In this document: in pieces, positions 1 through 7,410 of the stretch | Position numbering within the stretch: the stretch's first letter is position 1 | How the letters are laid out: each line of letters opens with the position of its first letter | Assembly (NCBI GenBank): GCA_963789215.1 | Contig: CAWBJY010000004.1 | Location: 434,001 to 498,000 of the forward strand | From: Phormidesmis sp963789215 | Lineage (GTDB): Bacteria; Cyanobacteriota; Cyanobacteriia; Phormidesmidales; Phormidesmidaceae | DNA: 64,000 bases | Direction: 5' to 3' | Program-made: the position numbers and the translations under genes | Notes under the pieces: generated by a model | Told to the model about the DNA's origin: nothing | Database searches by the model: none | What the model saw: only the letters and a program-made list of their open reading frames with translations

Positions 1-1
1 C

Positions 2-196
2 CCAGAGGCTTGCCCGATTTCGCTAGAGCCAGAGTTAAAAGCCTGTGCGGTGCAGCTGACGCCAATTGCGCCACAGCCTCAGACGGTAGCACTGACCGGC
101 GCGGAGCAAGTTCTTGCCATGATACAGCCATCATCGAGCGTGGTGAAGCCGAAGGTGCTAGAGAGTCAGTACGTGAGCGTTTCGTCGGATGTCTGA
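2..196 (+). CDS. 3' end of an unidentified gene (5' truncated by window edge)
   Basis: A reading frame is open from the first bases and stops at TGA 194-196, giving about 64 residues rich in Pro, Val, Gln and Ser that end in SQYVSVSSDV. Its codons (CAG, CTG, GCG, GTG) look like those of neighbouring genes. The overlapping alternative frame from base 10 has the Arg/Ser/Ala-rich composition of a shadow. No domain is recognisable, so no function is proposed. The stop codon lies inside the first unit of an 18-bp tandem repeat. Confidence 0.42.
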   Translation, partial: PEACPISLEPELKACAVQLTPIAPQPQTVALTGAEQVLAMIQPSSSVVKPKVLESQYVSVSSDV

Positions 197-246
197 TAGA
201 TACTGAACACCTGATAGATACTGAATGTCTGATAGATAGTATAAGT
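193..246. repeat. 18-bp tandem repeat, 3 units, at a stop codon
   Basis: Units begin at 193, 211 and 229. All start CTGATAGATA and the first two match for 15 bases. The first unit contains the TGA stop of the upstream partial gene. It is the first of several stop-anchored tandem repeats in this window. Confidence 0.85.
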
Positions 247-313
247 TTTGAGCTAGCGCTGCGATCGTGAACCCCCTGTAGTATGGATTTAGGTCAGATT
301 CACAGGGATTGTT

Positions 314-787
314 TTGAATAAGCCGCGAAAAAGTTTCCGCGAAAGGCACTTCAGCGACGCCGGTTTCCTGAAAAATTTGGGTCGATTTGAGGGCTGGGTC
401 TCCAAGATCCTTTCGATTGCCATGGTGATGGTGATTGTGGTGATCATCATCGACCTAGCGATGTACTTAGTCACCTATTTGGGCGCGGAGCTGCTGAGTC
501 CGAATGTGCGCGACGCCAATATTTTTTTTGGTAAAACGCTGCTGGATATTTTCGGTCTATTTCTCAGCGTGCTGATCGCGCTGGAGATTTTAGAGAACAT
601 TACAGCTTACCTAAGAAAGCATGTGGTTCAAGTAGAGCTAGTGATTGTCACCTCGCTAACGGCGGTGGCGCGGAAGATTATTATTTTGGATCTTAAAGAG
701 GTGTCGGGGGTGAGCTTGATTGGATTGGCGATCGCCATTCTTTCGCTCTCTATCAGCTATTTCATTGTTAAGAACGTGCGATCATAA
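314..787 (+). CDS. PsiE-like (phosphate-starvation-inducible E family) membrane protein
   Basis: A 157-residue inner-membrane protein resembling the PsiE family, whose biochemical role is unknown. A basic N-terminus is followed by hydrophobic segments at roughly 30-54, 74-96 and 132-152, with a less hydrophobic one near 105-118. The segment around EILENITAYLRKH between the second and third is typical of the family. The first in-frame start is a TTG at 314, preceded by a weak AGGG. It stands alone, with TraX convergent downstream. No Pho box was identified, so phosphate regulation is a family inference only. Confidence 0.72.
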   Translation: MNKPRKSFRERHFSDAGFLKNLGRFEGWVSKILSIAMVMVIVVIIIDLAMYLVTYLGAELLSPNVRDANIFFGKTLLDIFGLFLSVLIALEILENITAYLRKHVVQVELVIVTSLTAVARKIIILDLKEVSGVSLIGLAIAILSLSISYFIVKNVRS

Positions 788-823
788 GCGCGATTTTCTA
801 CGGGTAAAGCTGTGCCGATGTAC

Positions 824-1456
824 TCAGTTGTAAACGTTCGATCCGCGCACTAGCACCAGCAGCAGTAAGTGAGCCGGATAAAAAGCATAAAACCAGCGAG
901 CTTTAGCACCTCTTTGCTGGTTGTAGGCCATTAGCAAGAGCGGTACTGGCAGCACCGGCATTTGAAACGTGCCGAAAAGCGCTATTGAAGCTAAATGCAG
1001 ACTAATCCAGGCTATCCACCAAGGAGGGCGATTACGAAAGTAGCGCAGTAGCAAAATGAGCGCAATCCCATAGCTGCCGTAGCTAATACCTAGCACTTCG
1101 GTAATGAGCGCACCCGCTATCCAAGCCAGCCACGCCCATTTGGGCCGTAGCCTGGTCATTCGCAGACAAATCAATCCTACGAGTAGATGAAACAGAATGT
1201 TTGGGGTCGTTACGTCGAAGGCAATCTGGTAGAGGGGCTGGGAGACGAGTCCTAGCACAGCTAGCCGCAGTCCATAGCGCCAGATGTTTCGAGTGTGAGC
1301 CTCGCCCTGAATGAGCAGCCAAGCAAACAGCGGGAAGCTGATGCGTCCTACCATTCGCAGCCAGTCGCTCTCAGGGTAAAGAACGACGCCTATATGGTCT
1401 ATAAACATTGAAGCGGCGGCAATGAGCTTGAGATGGTGGCTGTTGAGTCCGGTCAT
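824..1456 (-). CDS. TraX family membrane protein
   Basis: A 210-residue polytopic protein matching the TraX family. In F plasmid TraX acetylates pilin, but chromosomal cyanobacterial homologues have no established role. Visible family features are the N-terminal LKLIAAASMFIDHIG, the segment RISFPLFAWLLIQGE and about six further hydrophobic stretches. The length is close to the family's usual size. No conjugation genes are nearby, so the name indicates homology only; an acyltransferase activity on a lipid or surface substrate would be a guess. It is convergent with the PsiE-like gene across 36 bp. Confidence 0.75.
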   Translation of the reverse strand: MTGLNSHHLKLIAAASMFIDHIGVVLYPESDWLRMVGRISFPLFAWLLIQGEAHTRNIWRYGLRLAVLGLVSQPLYQIAFDVTTPNILFHLLVGLICLRMTRLRPKWAWLAWIAGALITEVLGISYGSYGIALILLLRYFRNRPPWWIAWISLHLASIALFGTFQMPVLPVPLLLMAYNQQRGAKARWFYAFYPAHLLLLVLVRGSNVYN

Positions 1457-1512
1457 GCGCGTTTTAGATACATCTGACGCTATGGGTACAGCCCTAGACT
1501 TCTGATACAGTC

Positions 1513-2127
1513 CTAGGCTTCCGGATAGGCTTCCTTCGCCTCAGCTATAGAAAACTCGTCTTTTGAATTCAACGGCTGAACAGCTACCGGTAGGCTAGCG
1601 CCTCCTAGCCCACGAATAATTCGGCTTTCTCTAGCGGATAACTCTTTCTCCGATTCTACAAAAATAATGAACAAAGGGTGTGGCGTTTCTGTTCCTTCAG
1701 CTAGTAAATGCCTGTGCTTTCTGGGCATTACCCACTCTACGCCCTGCCCTAGCTCTACCTGAGTCTGTCGCCATCTGCCCAGCAAGTTCGACAGGTCTTC
1801 GCTAGGCCGCTGAATAAAGAGGGCAATCTCAATGCCGGTTTTGATTTTCCATTCGGGGTCGCACATCATTAGCGCAATGTCGCAGGGCAGTGGGCGAATG
1901 CTATAGCGCGAGTCTATAATGCCAGCCGTTTCGGAGGTTTCTCGGCTACGAACGTTGGGCAGCGGAATGGCGACCATACTTTCTTGCGGGCGGCGAACGC
2001 TGGGCAGTGCTTCAAAGTAAGGTCGATGCTGCGTGAGGATAGAGAGAATGCCGTCGTAATGGCAGCAGTCTGCGAGCATCTCTTCGTAGGCAATTCGCTG
2101 CTGCTGTATTTCGGTTTCGCCGGTCAT
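1513..2127 (-). CDS. Conserved-looking hypothetical protein (204 aa)
   Basis: A soluble, acidic 204-residue protein with no signal peptide, no membrane segment and no motif I can name. The core has an alternating hydrophobic pattern (PLPCDIALMMCDPEW, then GIEIALFIQR and HPLFIIFVES), consistent with an alpha/beta fold. Codon use matches its neighbours and the ATG start is clear. It lies about 90 bp downstream of fmt on the same strand and may be cotranscribed with it, though nothing links their functions. Confidence is in the gene rather than in any role. Confidence 0.7.
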   Translation of the reverse strand: MTGETEIQQQRIAYEEMLADCCHYDGILSILTQHRPYFEALPSVRRPQESMVAIPLPNVRSRETSETAGIIDSRYSIRPLPCDIALMMCDPEWKIKTGIEIALFIQRPSEDLSNLLGRWRQTQVELGQGVEWVMPRKHRHLLAEGTETPHPLFIIFVESEKELSARESRIIRGLGGASLPVAVQPLNSKDEFSIAEAKEAYPEA

Positions 2128-2214
2128 AGATTGCGGGTAGCTGCTTGGAATGTGTCTTGTAGTTCTGTGTCTTGTAGTTCAGGTTTCCCAAAGTCTGGTT
2201 TGATGCAGTGCGAG

Positions 2215-3225
2215 CTAGCCCGCTGGCGCTCCGACTCTCTCACCGATCTCGACTCGACTCCCGTTGGCAAAATCCCAGCCCGAGAGGGTTTTCTTGCCAG
2301 CCGGTTTGACTTCTCTTAGCAGCAAGTGGCCTTCACCTGTTTGTACCAGGGGGCCGTAATTCTTGAGCACAGAGACAATTTCTCCTGGACGGCTATCTGT
2401 TTTTAATTCGCTGGCTTCGTAGGCGCTTTGAAGGCCTTGAAGATCTGCTGGTAGCGCGGGCCAGTATTCTTCTCCTGTGGGGAAGGTTGCGATCGCCTTC
2501 AACCCCTTTTCTCTAAACTCAGTTACACAGTTTGGATAGAACCCTCTCACCTGATCGTGCAGAGCCTTGGCGCTTTTAGTCCAGTCGAGTACGTAGTCTG
2601 CCTTTTGAATTAAGGGCGCATAGGTCGCTCGAGCTGCTTCTTGAGGGATAGATCGAATCACCTGCTGCTGAAGCTTTTGCAGCGTGATGGGCAATAAGGA
2701 CGCGCTGAGGTTTGAAAGTTTGGCTGCAACATCCCAAGCATTATCAGTTAGGGCGATCGGAATGTTTTCCTTCATCAGCATGGGGCCAGTGTCCATGCCT
2801 GCATCCATTAGCATTGTCGTTACGCCGGTTTTCGTTTCTCCTTGATACAGACACCACTGAATGGGCGCGGCCCCTCGATATTCTGGCAGGATAGATCCAT
2901 GCGCGTTGACGCAGCCTAGTTTGGGCATATCGAGCATGGCCTGCGAGAGAATTTGGCCGTAGGCGATGACGACGAAGGCATCGGCGGTGAGAGCATCTAG
3001 CTTTTTGAGGGTTTCGGCGTCTTTTTTGATGCGGGCGGGTTGCCAGATGGGGCATCCGGCTTCGAGTGCCGCTGCTTTGACGGGTGAGGGCGTTACTTTT
3101 CCGCCTCGGCCTCGCCGCTTGTCGGGCTGCGTTACTACAGCTGCCACTTCAAAGTCTGAGTTGGCTAGCAAACTCTTTAGGCTAGGGACGGCAAATTGAG
3201 GGGTGCCGAAGAAGACTATTTTCAT
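2215..3225 (-). CDS. fmt: Methionyl-tRNA formyltransferase
   Basis: Transfers a formyl group from 10-formyl-tetrahydrofolate to Met-tRNAfMet for translation initiation in the cytosol. The 336-residue length is slightly above the usual 310-330. The N-terminal Rossmann-type domain opens MKIVFFGTPQFAVPSL. The catalytic loop VNAHGSILPEYRGAAPI supplies the Asn and His, and the catalytic Asp is in MDAGMDTGP. The second half is the OB-fold C-terminal domain that binds tRNA. The ATG start is unambiguous. A folate partner enzyme, 5-formyl-THF cyclo-ligase, is encoded elsewhere in the window near 53.5 kb. The downstream 204-aa gene may be cotranscribed. Confidence 0.97.
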   Translation of the reverse strand: MKIVFFGTPQFAVPSLKSLLANSDFEVAAVVTQPDKRRGRGGKVTPSPVKAAALEAGCPIWQPARIKKDAETLKKLDALTADAFVVIAYGQILSQAMLDMPKLGCVNAHGSILPEYRGAAPIQWCLYQGETKTGVTTMLMDAGMDTGPMLMKENIPIALTDNAWDVAAKLSNLSASLLPITLQKLQQQVIRSIPQEAARATYAPLIQKADYVLDWTKSAKALHDQVRGFYPNCVTEFREKGLKAIATFPTGEEYWPALPADLQGLQSAYEASELKTDSRPGEIVSVLKNYGPLVQTGEGHLLLREVKPAGKKTLSGWDFANGSRVEIGERVGAPAG

Positions 3226-3307
3226 GGAGGTGGGCGTTCTTTTGTAGGAATGTACGTGTAGAAATGTACGGTGACTAGTCGAACTTCGTAGAGGGGAAAG
3301 TTCTGCA

Positions 3308-4789
3308 CTAGCGGGTGTCTATGAGGATTTCGATGCGGCGGTTGCGCTGTCGGTTAATGGCGCTGTCGTTGGGTTCAATTGGCTGAGATTGGCCGCCGCC
3401 AATGGTGATCCAGCGGTAGCCTTCGGGGAGCGATTGGTTGAGGTACTCGCTGAGCGTATTGGCTTGAGCCAGGGTGTATTTTTGGGTGGCGATCGCCCCT
3501 GCTTGATCGTCGCTGTAGCTGCGAACAATGACCGTAGCTTTGGGGTAGTTGATGAGCTGGTCGAGCGCCTGATTAAGCAGCTCGCTGTCTTTTAGATTGC
3601 TGTCTCCCGGTGCGAATAAAGCATCGCTTGGCAGCGTAATTTTGTGTTTGGCTACGGATAACAGCGCAGTTTGCGGATCGCGTGCGGTGGGTTTGTATTG
3701 AGGCGTGGCTTCAGTGCGTATTGGGGGGTCGATTGTATCGCGCAGGGTATTCAGGCGGCTTTCGAGGTCGGTATCTTGATAGGGCGGTTTGCCCAGCTGT
3801 TTTTCTAAGGTTTGAATTCGCCGCTCTAGCGTTAGCAGCTCTGTTTCTACGGTGTTGAGTTCGTCTATTAGGGGCTGTCGCTCTAGGGGAGATAGCTCAA
3901 TAGGCTTGAGGATTGGCCCTGTTTCTGGAAGCGGAATGGCTTCGATGCGGGTTTCAGCGGTAGGCGTTTGCCAGAGCTGGGGTAAATGCCATAGCCCAGA
4001 GGCCAAACGGCTAGATTTGCGTAAGACAGATTCTTGTAGGGGTGGGCGCCGGAGTTTGCCGGGAATAAGTTGGGCGGCTAGGATACCGAACAGCCAAGCG
4101 GCGGTAAGGGTGCCGGCGATCGCACTCGTGTATGCGATCGCTCGATAAGGCTGTTTCTCCCAAATTTTTGGCGCTGTAACAACTGGATGCAAGCTGCTAA
4201 CGCTGTCTGTTCCGGCTGTAGAATCGCCGTCGAGTCCGGGAATAGCTCTCCATTCGGGCGGATAGGGCTGGCTAGGATCCGTGCCGCGCTGGAGTGGAAC
4301 TAAAGGATCTAGCTGGGCAGGCGGTGCGCTTTGCTTGCTCTTGCGCCCAGGCAAAAGCCATGACCATCTAGATTTTTTTTCTGCTGGTGACGATGAGACG
4401 CCGCTGTTTGGCTGGAGAGTTCTTGGGCTGATACCGGGGTAAGCGGTGGCCGGTTGACCGGTTGATTGACCGATCGGTTGAGCTGGTGCGCGATAGGCGT
4501 TCGCATCGAAGCCCCGGCTTAAAGCGGGCCGGGGCGCGTAGAATCTTTCCGCATTCGCTGCGGCTGCCTGCTGGGCAAATGTATCGTTGGCAGATGTGCC
4601 GTTGGTAAATAGATCTTCGGCAATTGGATCGTCTTCTACGATAAAGCCCGGTATCGAATAATTTTCTAGATCAATATCTTCAGAGGTCGCGCTCTTTGGA
4701 GTCGTACTTTTGCTCTGACTATTGCTCTGACTATCTGACCTTTCGGACGGCCTTTTGCTGGCGCTATTCGATCCCAGTTCATCGCTCAC
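3308..4789 (-). CDS. OmpA-family protein with N-terminal disordered region, one TM and coiled coil
   Basis: A 493-residue envelope protein. In order it has a long Ser/Gln/Pro-rich disordered N-terminus (about 1-210), one transmembrane helix (around AGTLTAAWLFGILAAQLIPG), a linker, a coiled coil with repeated Leu/Glu (around ELLTLERRIQTLEKQLGK) and a C-terminal OmpA/MotB-like domain. That domain shows family features such as the segment VIVRSYSDD and the terminal NRQRNRRIEILI. OmpA-type domains bind peptidoglycan, so it probably links the cytoplasmic membrane to the cell wall. The start is GTG. A short direct repeat of GCTCTGACTAT lies in the disordered region near 4720. Confidence 0.85.
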   Translation of the reverse strand: MSDELGSNSASKRPSERSDSQSNSQSKSTTPKSATSEDIDLENYSIPGFIVEDDPIAEDLFTNGTSANDTFAQQAAAANAERFYAPRPALSRGFDANAYRAPAQPIGQSTGQPATAYPGISPRTLQPNSGVSSSPAEKKSRWSWLLPGRKSKQSAPPAQLDPLVPLQRGTDPSQPYPPEWRAIPGLDGDSTAGTDSVSSLHPVVTAPKIWEKQPYRAIAYTSAIAGTLTAAWLFGILAAQLIPGKLRRPPLQESVLRKSSRLASGLWHLPQLWQTPTAETRIEAIPLPETGPILKPIELSPLERQPLIDELNTVETELLTLERRIQTLEKQLGKPPYQDTDLESRLNTLRDTIDPPIRTEATPQYKPTARDPQTALLSVAKHKITLPSDALFAPGDSNLKDSELLNQALDQLINYPKATVIVRSYSDDQAGAIATQKYTLAQANTLSEYLNQSLPEGYRWITIGGGQSQPIEPNDSAINRQRNRRIEILIDTR

Positions 4790-4901
4790 AAACCAGTCTC
4801 CCAGTGCTATCCTACTGCGCTAGCTATGTAGCTTAGTATAGTGGGGCCTATGTGTATAGTGGGCCCTAGGTCGCTAGCGTACAGATGTATTGTATGCGAT
4901 T

Positions 4902-6392
4902 TTACTCGTAGTAGCTCCATCCCCACCAGGGGCTAACTTCTACTACGCCCCGTTCGGTAAAAACGACCCGGTAATCTACGGAGGGAACGTCTTCTGAGGT
5001 TGATTCTACGAGCTTGGGTAGCGGGGTTTCTTCTATAGCCTCGGCAGCCTCGGGATCAATTGGCTGATAGCCGGTAATAGTGCCGTCCTGACTGATTCGC
5101 ACCCTGTAGCTAGCTGGATCTGCGCCGACTCTGGGCTGTTCGCGATTCTCTACGAGAATATCCTTTAGCTGACTATTAAGAGCCTCTACTTCGGTAAATT
5201 GAGTTAGCGTAGTGGGCGGTTCGCTAGAGAAGGTAGCGGAGGTGGTGTCTGCTGCTAAGCTGTTTTTAGAGCCTGATTCGGCTGGTGTTTTAGGTTGATC
5301 GGCGCTGTCGATAGCTGTCTCTGATTGGGTCGCATCAGCGTCTTCTGTCCTGGTTGCTACCTGGGTGCCGTCTTGCCATGGGGTGACGGTTACGCCATCG
5401 GTGTCAAAGGTGGCTTCGTATTGCGCGATCGCCTGTGTTTCTAGCTCAGCTTTGTCAGCGTTGTCTCTAGCGAGTCTAGGCAGCGGCGTTTTATCTACGT
5501 TTTTGGCGGCTATGTCGTCGTTAAATTTGTAGCCAAGCACTTCTCCTGCTTCGTTTACCGCAACTTGATAGCTAGCCGGCTGGGTAAAGGTGCCTGCTGG
5601 CTCAGCATTGAGTTCGAGTTTGTTTTGTAGTTCTGTCTGTAAGCTCTCGAGCTGCGCTTGGTCATCAATACGCGGCGAGTCTTCCCAAAGCGGGCTAGAA
5701 GCATTGACCGCTGCGATATTTTCAGGAGCAGCTGGCTCTGTGTTACTAGCGTCAGGCGTTGAGGCGATAACTTCGGCCGGTCTATCGGCTCCTGTTAGCG
5801 CTGTATTCGGCTCTTTAAGTTTGGGTACGGGGAGAAGACCTATTGCCATGGTGGCAGCGACCAAACTACCAACGCCTAGGGCTGCGGGCAAGAGGCGATC
5901 GCCCAAAGGCTGGTCGGCTCTCACAAATCGACGCGGCAGTGGGGCTAGCGCAGGGGCTAGCTCGGGCAGGGTTTGGCTGTCGTCAAAAAACTGATCGACG
6001 GCTTCACTTAAGTCGAACAGCTGAACGGCAGACAGCTTGATATCAATCGCTCTGCCGTCGCTAGCACCGCCTAAGTCAGCGACTTCGGGCTGAATAACTA
6101 GGTGGTGATAAGGGCCTTCGCCGGGATTGATATGAACGAGCAGAGGTTCGTCTTCGGCCACCTGCGGATGGGCAAAGCCACTTAGGACTTCCTGACTGTA
6201 TTGGCTGACGGCGCGCACCAAGGCGCTAAAGAAGTTATAGCCGCCATTAAGCGATCGCTCTAGCCCGCTAATGCGGCATTCTGCGTTCACCAGCAGCGAC
6301 ATAATCTCTTCACTGCCAGGCGTCGGGTCAATGCTTAGCCCATCTAGAATGAGACTACAGTTGGGCAGCTGGTATTGCCTTTGAATCGTCAT
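4902..6392 (-). CDS. DUF4335 domain-containing protein
   Basis: A 496-residue cyanobacterial protein of unknown function. The N-terminal domain (about 1-150), starting RQYQLPNCSLILDG, matches DUF4335. It is followed by one hydrophobic segment (near LGVGSLVAATMAIGLLPVP), a long acidic Ala/Thr-rich linker and two similar modules of the type SYxVxxxxxGxxxGY followed by a TPLPxL segment. The topology implies a cytosolic N-terminus and an extracytoplasmic C-terminus. Its ATG overlaps the stop of the upstream DUF3038 gene by four bases (ATGA), so translation is probably coupled. A second protein of similar architecture is encoded at 38911-40470. Confidence 0.83.
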   Translation of the reverse strand: MTIQRQYQLPNCSLILDGLSIDPTPGSEEIMSLLVNAECRISGLERSLNGGYNFFSALVRAVSQYSQEVLSGFAHPQVAEDEPLLVHINPGEGPYHHLVIQPEVADLGGASDGRAIDIKLSAVQLFDLSEAVDQFFDDSQTLPELAPALAPLPRRFVRADQPLGDRLLPAALGVGSLVAATMAIGLLPVPKLKEPNTALTGADRPAEVIASTPDASNTEPAAPENIAAVNASSPLWEDSPRIDDQAQLESLQTELQNKLELNAEPAGTFTQPASYQVAVNEAGEVLGYKFNDDIAAKNVDKTPLPRLARDNADKAELETQAIAQYEATFDTDGVTVTPWQDGTQVATRTEDADATQSETAIDSADQPKTPAESGSKNSLAADTTSATFSSEPPTTLTQFTEVEALNSQLKDILVENREQPRVGADPASYRVRISQDGTITGYQPIDPEAAEAIEETPLPKLVESTSEDVPSVDYRVVFTERGVVEVSPWWGWSYYE

Positions 6393-7018
6393 GACACTTC
6401 TCCGTCGAACAGGCTAATCCAGAGGCGTTCTGCGCCATCTATGCCTGTGCAAAATAGCAGCTTAGTTAGCAGATCAATCGCTAGCTCGTTCAGCTTTTCG
6501 TCGGTGCTGTAGGCAATTACGCTAGAGCGTTTAGCATTCATCCGGGCGCGAAAATGAGAGCGAAACCGGGCCAGGTAATCTGAGAGCCTGAAATGATGCT
6601 CAAAAGATAGTTCCTGATCGTTTAGCTGCTGGTAGCCTAGCAATAGCTGTCTGATAAGGACGGTGAGCCGGCGGGCTAAAAAGCAGGTAATCAAAACCAG
6701 CGCCTTGCCTTCTTCTAGCGACATGGGCTGTCTTTGACTAAATCGGCGTAGCGGATTGCTGCTACGCAACAGCCACAGATTGACTCGCCCTCTAATCACC
6801 TCATCTAGTCCTAACTCTTTAGAGGACGCCAGCATAGCTTCCGCGCCGCCCAAATCAAGGGCTTCTATCGCGAGCAACAGCAGATCGATCTGAGTTTTAG
6901 CGCGCCTAGAGCATTCGTTGGGAACGCCCTCAGGCGTTGTGAGCTGGTCAATGACCTGAGGCTTAGGTGGTTCGGTAGTAGGAGGACTCTGTACTTGCAT
7001 ACGTTGGTGGCTATTCAC
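6389..7018 (-). CDS. DUF3038 domain-containing protein
   Basis: A 209-residue, mostly alpha-helical protein of a cyanobacteria-specific family with no known function. The family core is clear: LLLLAIEALDLGGAEAM, then RVNLWLLRSSNPLRR and LVLITCFLARRLTVLIRQLL. There is no signal peptide or membrane segment. The longest frame begins at GTG 7018, and an ATG six codons in is an alternative. Its stop overlaps the start of the DUF4335 gene, and the two families are commonly adjacent in cyanobacteria, suggesting a two-protein unit. Confidence 0.85.
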   Translation of the reverse strand: MNSHQRMQVQSPPTTEPPKPQVIDQLTTPEGVPNECSRRAKTQIDLLLLAIEALDLGGAEAMLASSKELGLDEVIRGRVNLWLLRSSNPLRRFSQRQPMSLEEGKALVLITCFLARRLTVLIRQLLLGYQQLNDQELSFEHHFRLSDYLARFRSHFRARMNAKRSSVIAYSTDEKLNELAIDLLTKLLFCTGIDGAERLWISLFDGEVS

Positions 7019-7410
7019 TCAGAGGTTTTATCAAAACACATTTATGAACGATTGAGGCATCTCTAAGCTAACTTGTTTGGCTAAATATAGCTTACTAGGC
7101 CAGCATACTAAGCTAGCTAGACAGATATAGGGGACGGGTTTGTCCTCATGTCTGTTCTGTCTGGGTAGGGGAATGCTCGAAGGCTAAAGCAAAGTGCTTA
7201 GCAACAGGTGGAACTTCTCAAGCTTTGCTTCCTTTCTAGAAGTTGCCCGAAATGCTCCCTCAACATAACAATTCCTCTTGATTTCAGAGCCTTATAAAGA
7301 TTAGACCACAGTGTCTTCTTCTTGCCTAATCATGAACAAACACGCGATAAGCCTATTTGATTGATTGATTTTTATTAATCCGCGTTAGCTCACTCGTCAT
7401 ATCTTAATTT
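7019..7410. other. Intergenic leader of the DUF3038-DUF4335 unit
   Basis: This 392-bp stretch lies between the 3' end of ftn2/zipN and the start of the DUF3038 gene, both on the minus strand. It is AT-rich toward the zipN end and should hold the DUF3038 promoter. One inverted repeat is visible, AACTTCT at 7212-7218 against AGAAGTT at 7238-7244. I find no reading frame and no recognisable RNA gene. Confidence 0.4.

Noticed and set aside
10..270. 86-codon plus-strand frame at the left edge
   Set aside because: Composition is Arg/Ser/Ala-rich shadow type and it ends in the tandem repeat; an overlapping frame ending at 196 looks more like real coding sequence.
824..1456. Conjugative element suggested by the TraX-like gene
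   Set aside because: No other transfer, relaxase, integrase or attachment-site signal nearby; TraX homologues are common on chromosomes.
5590..5994. 134-codon plus-strand frame inside the DUF4335 gene
   Set aside because: Antisense shadow of a well-supported gene, with Ser/Ala/Gly-rich composition and no motif.
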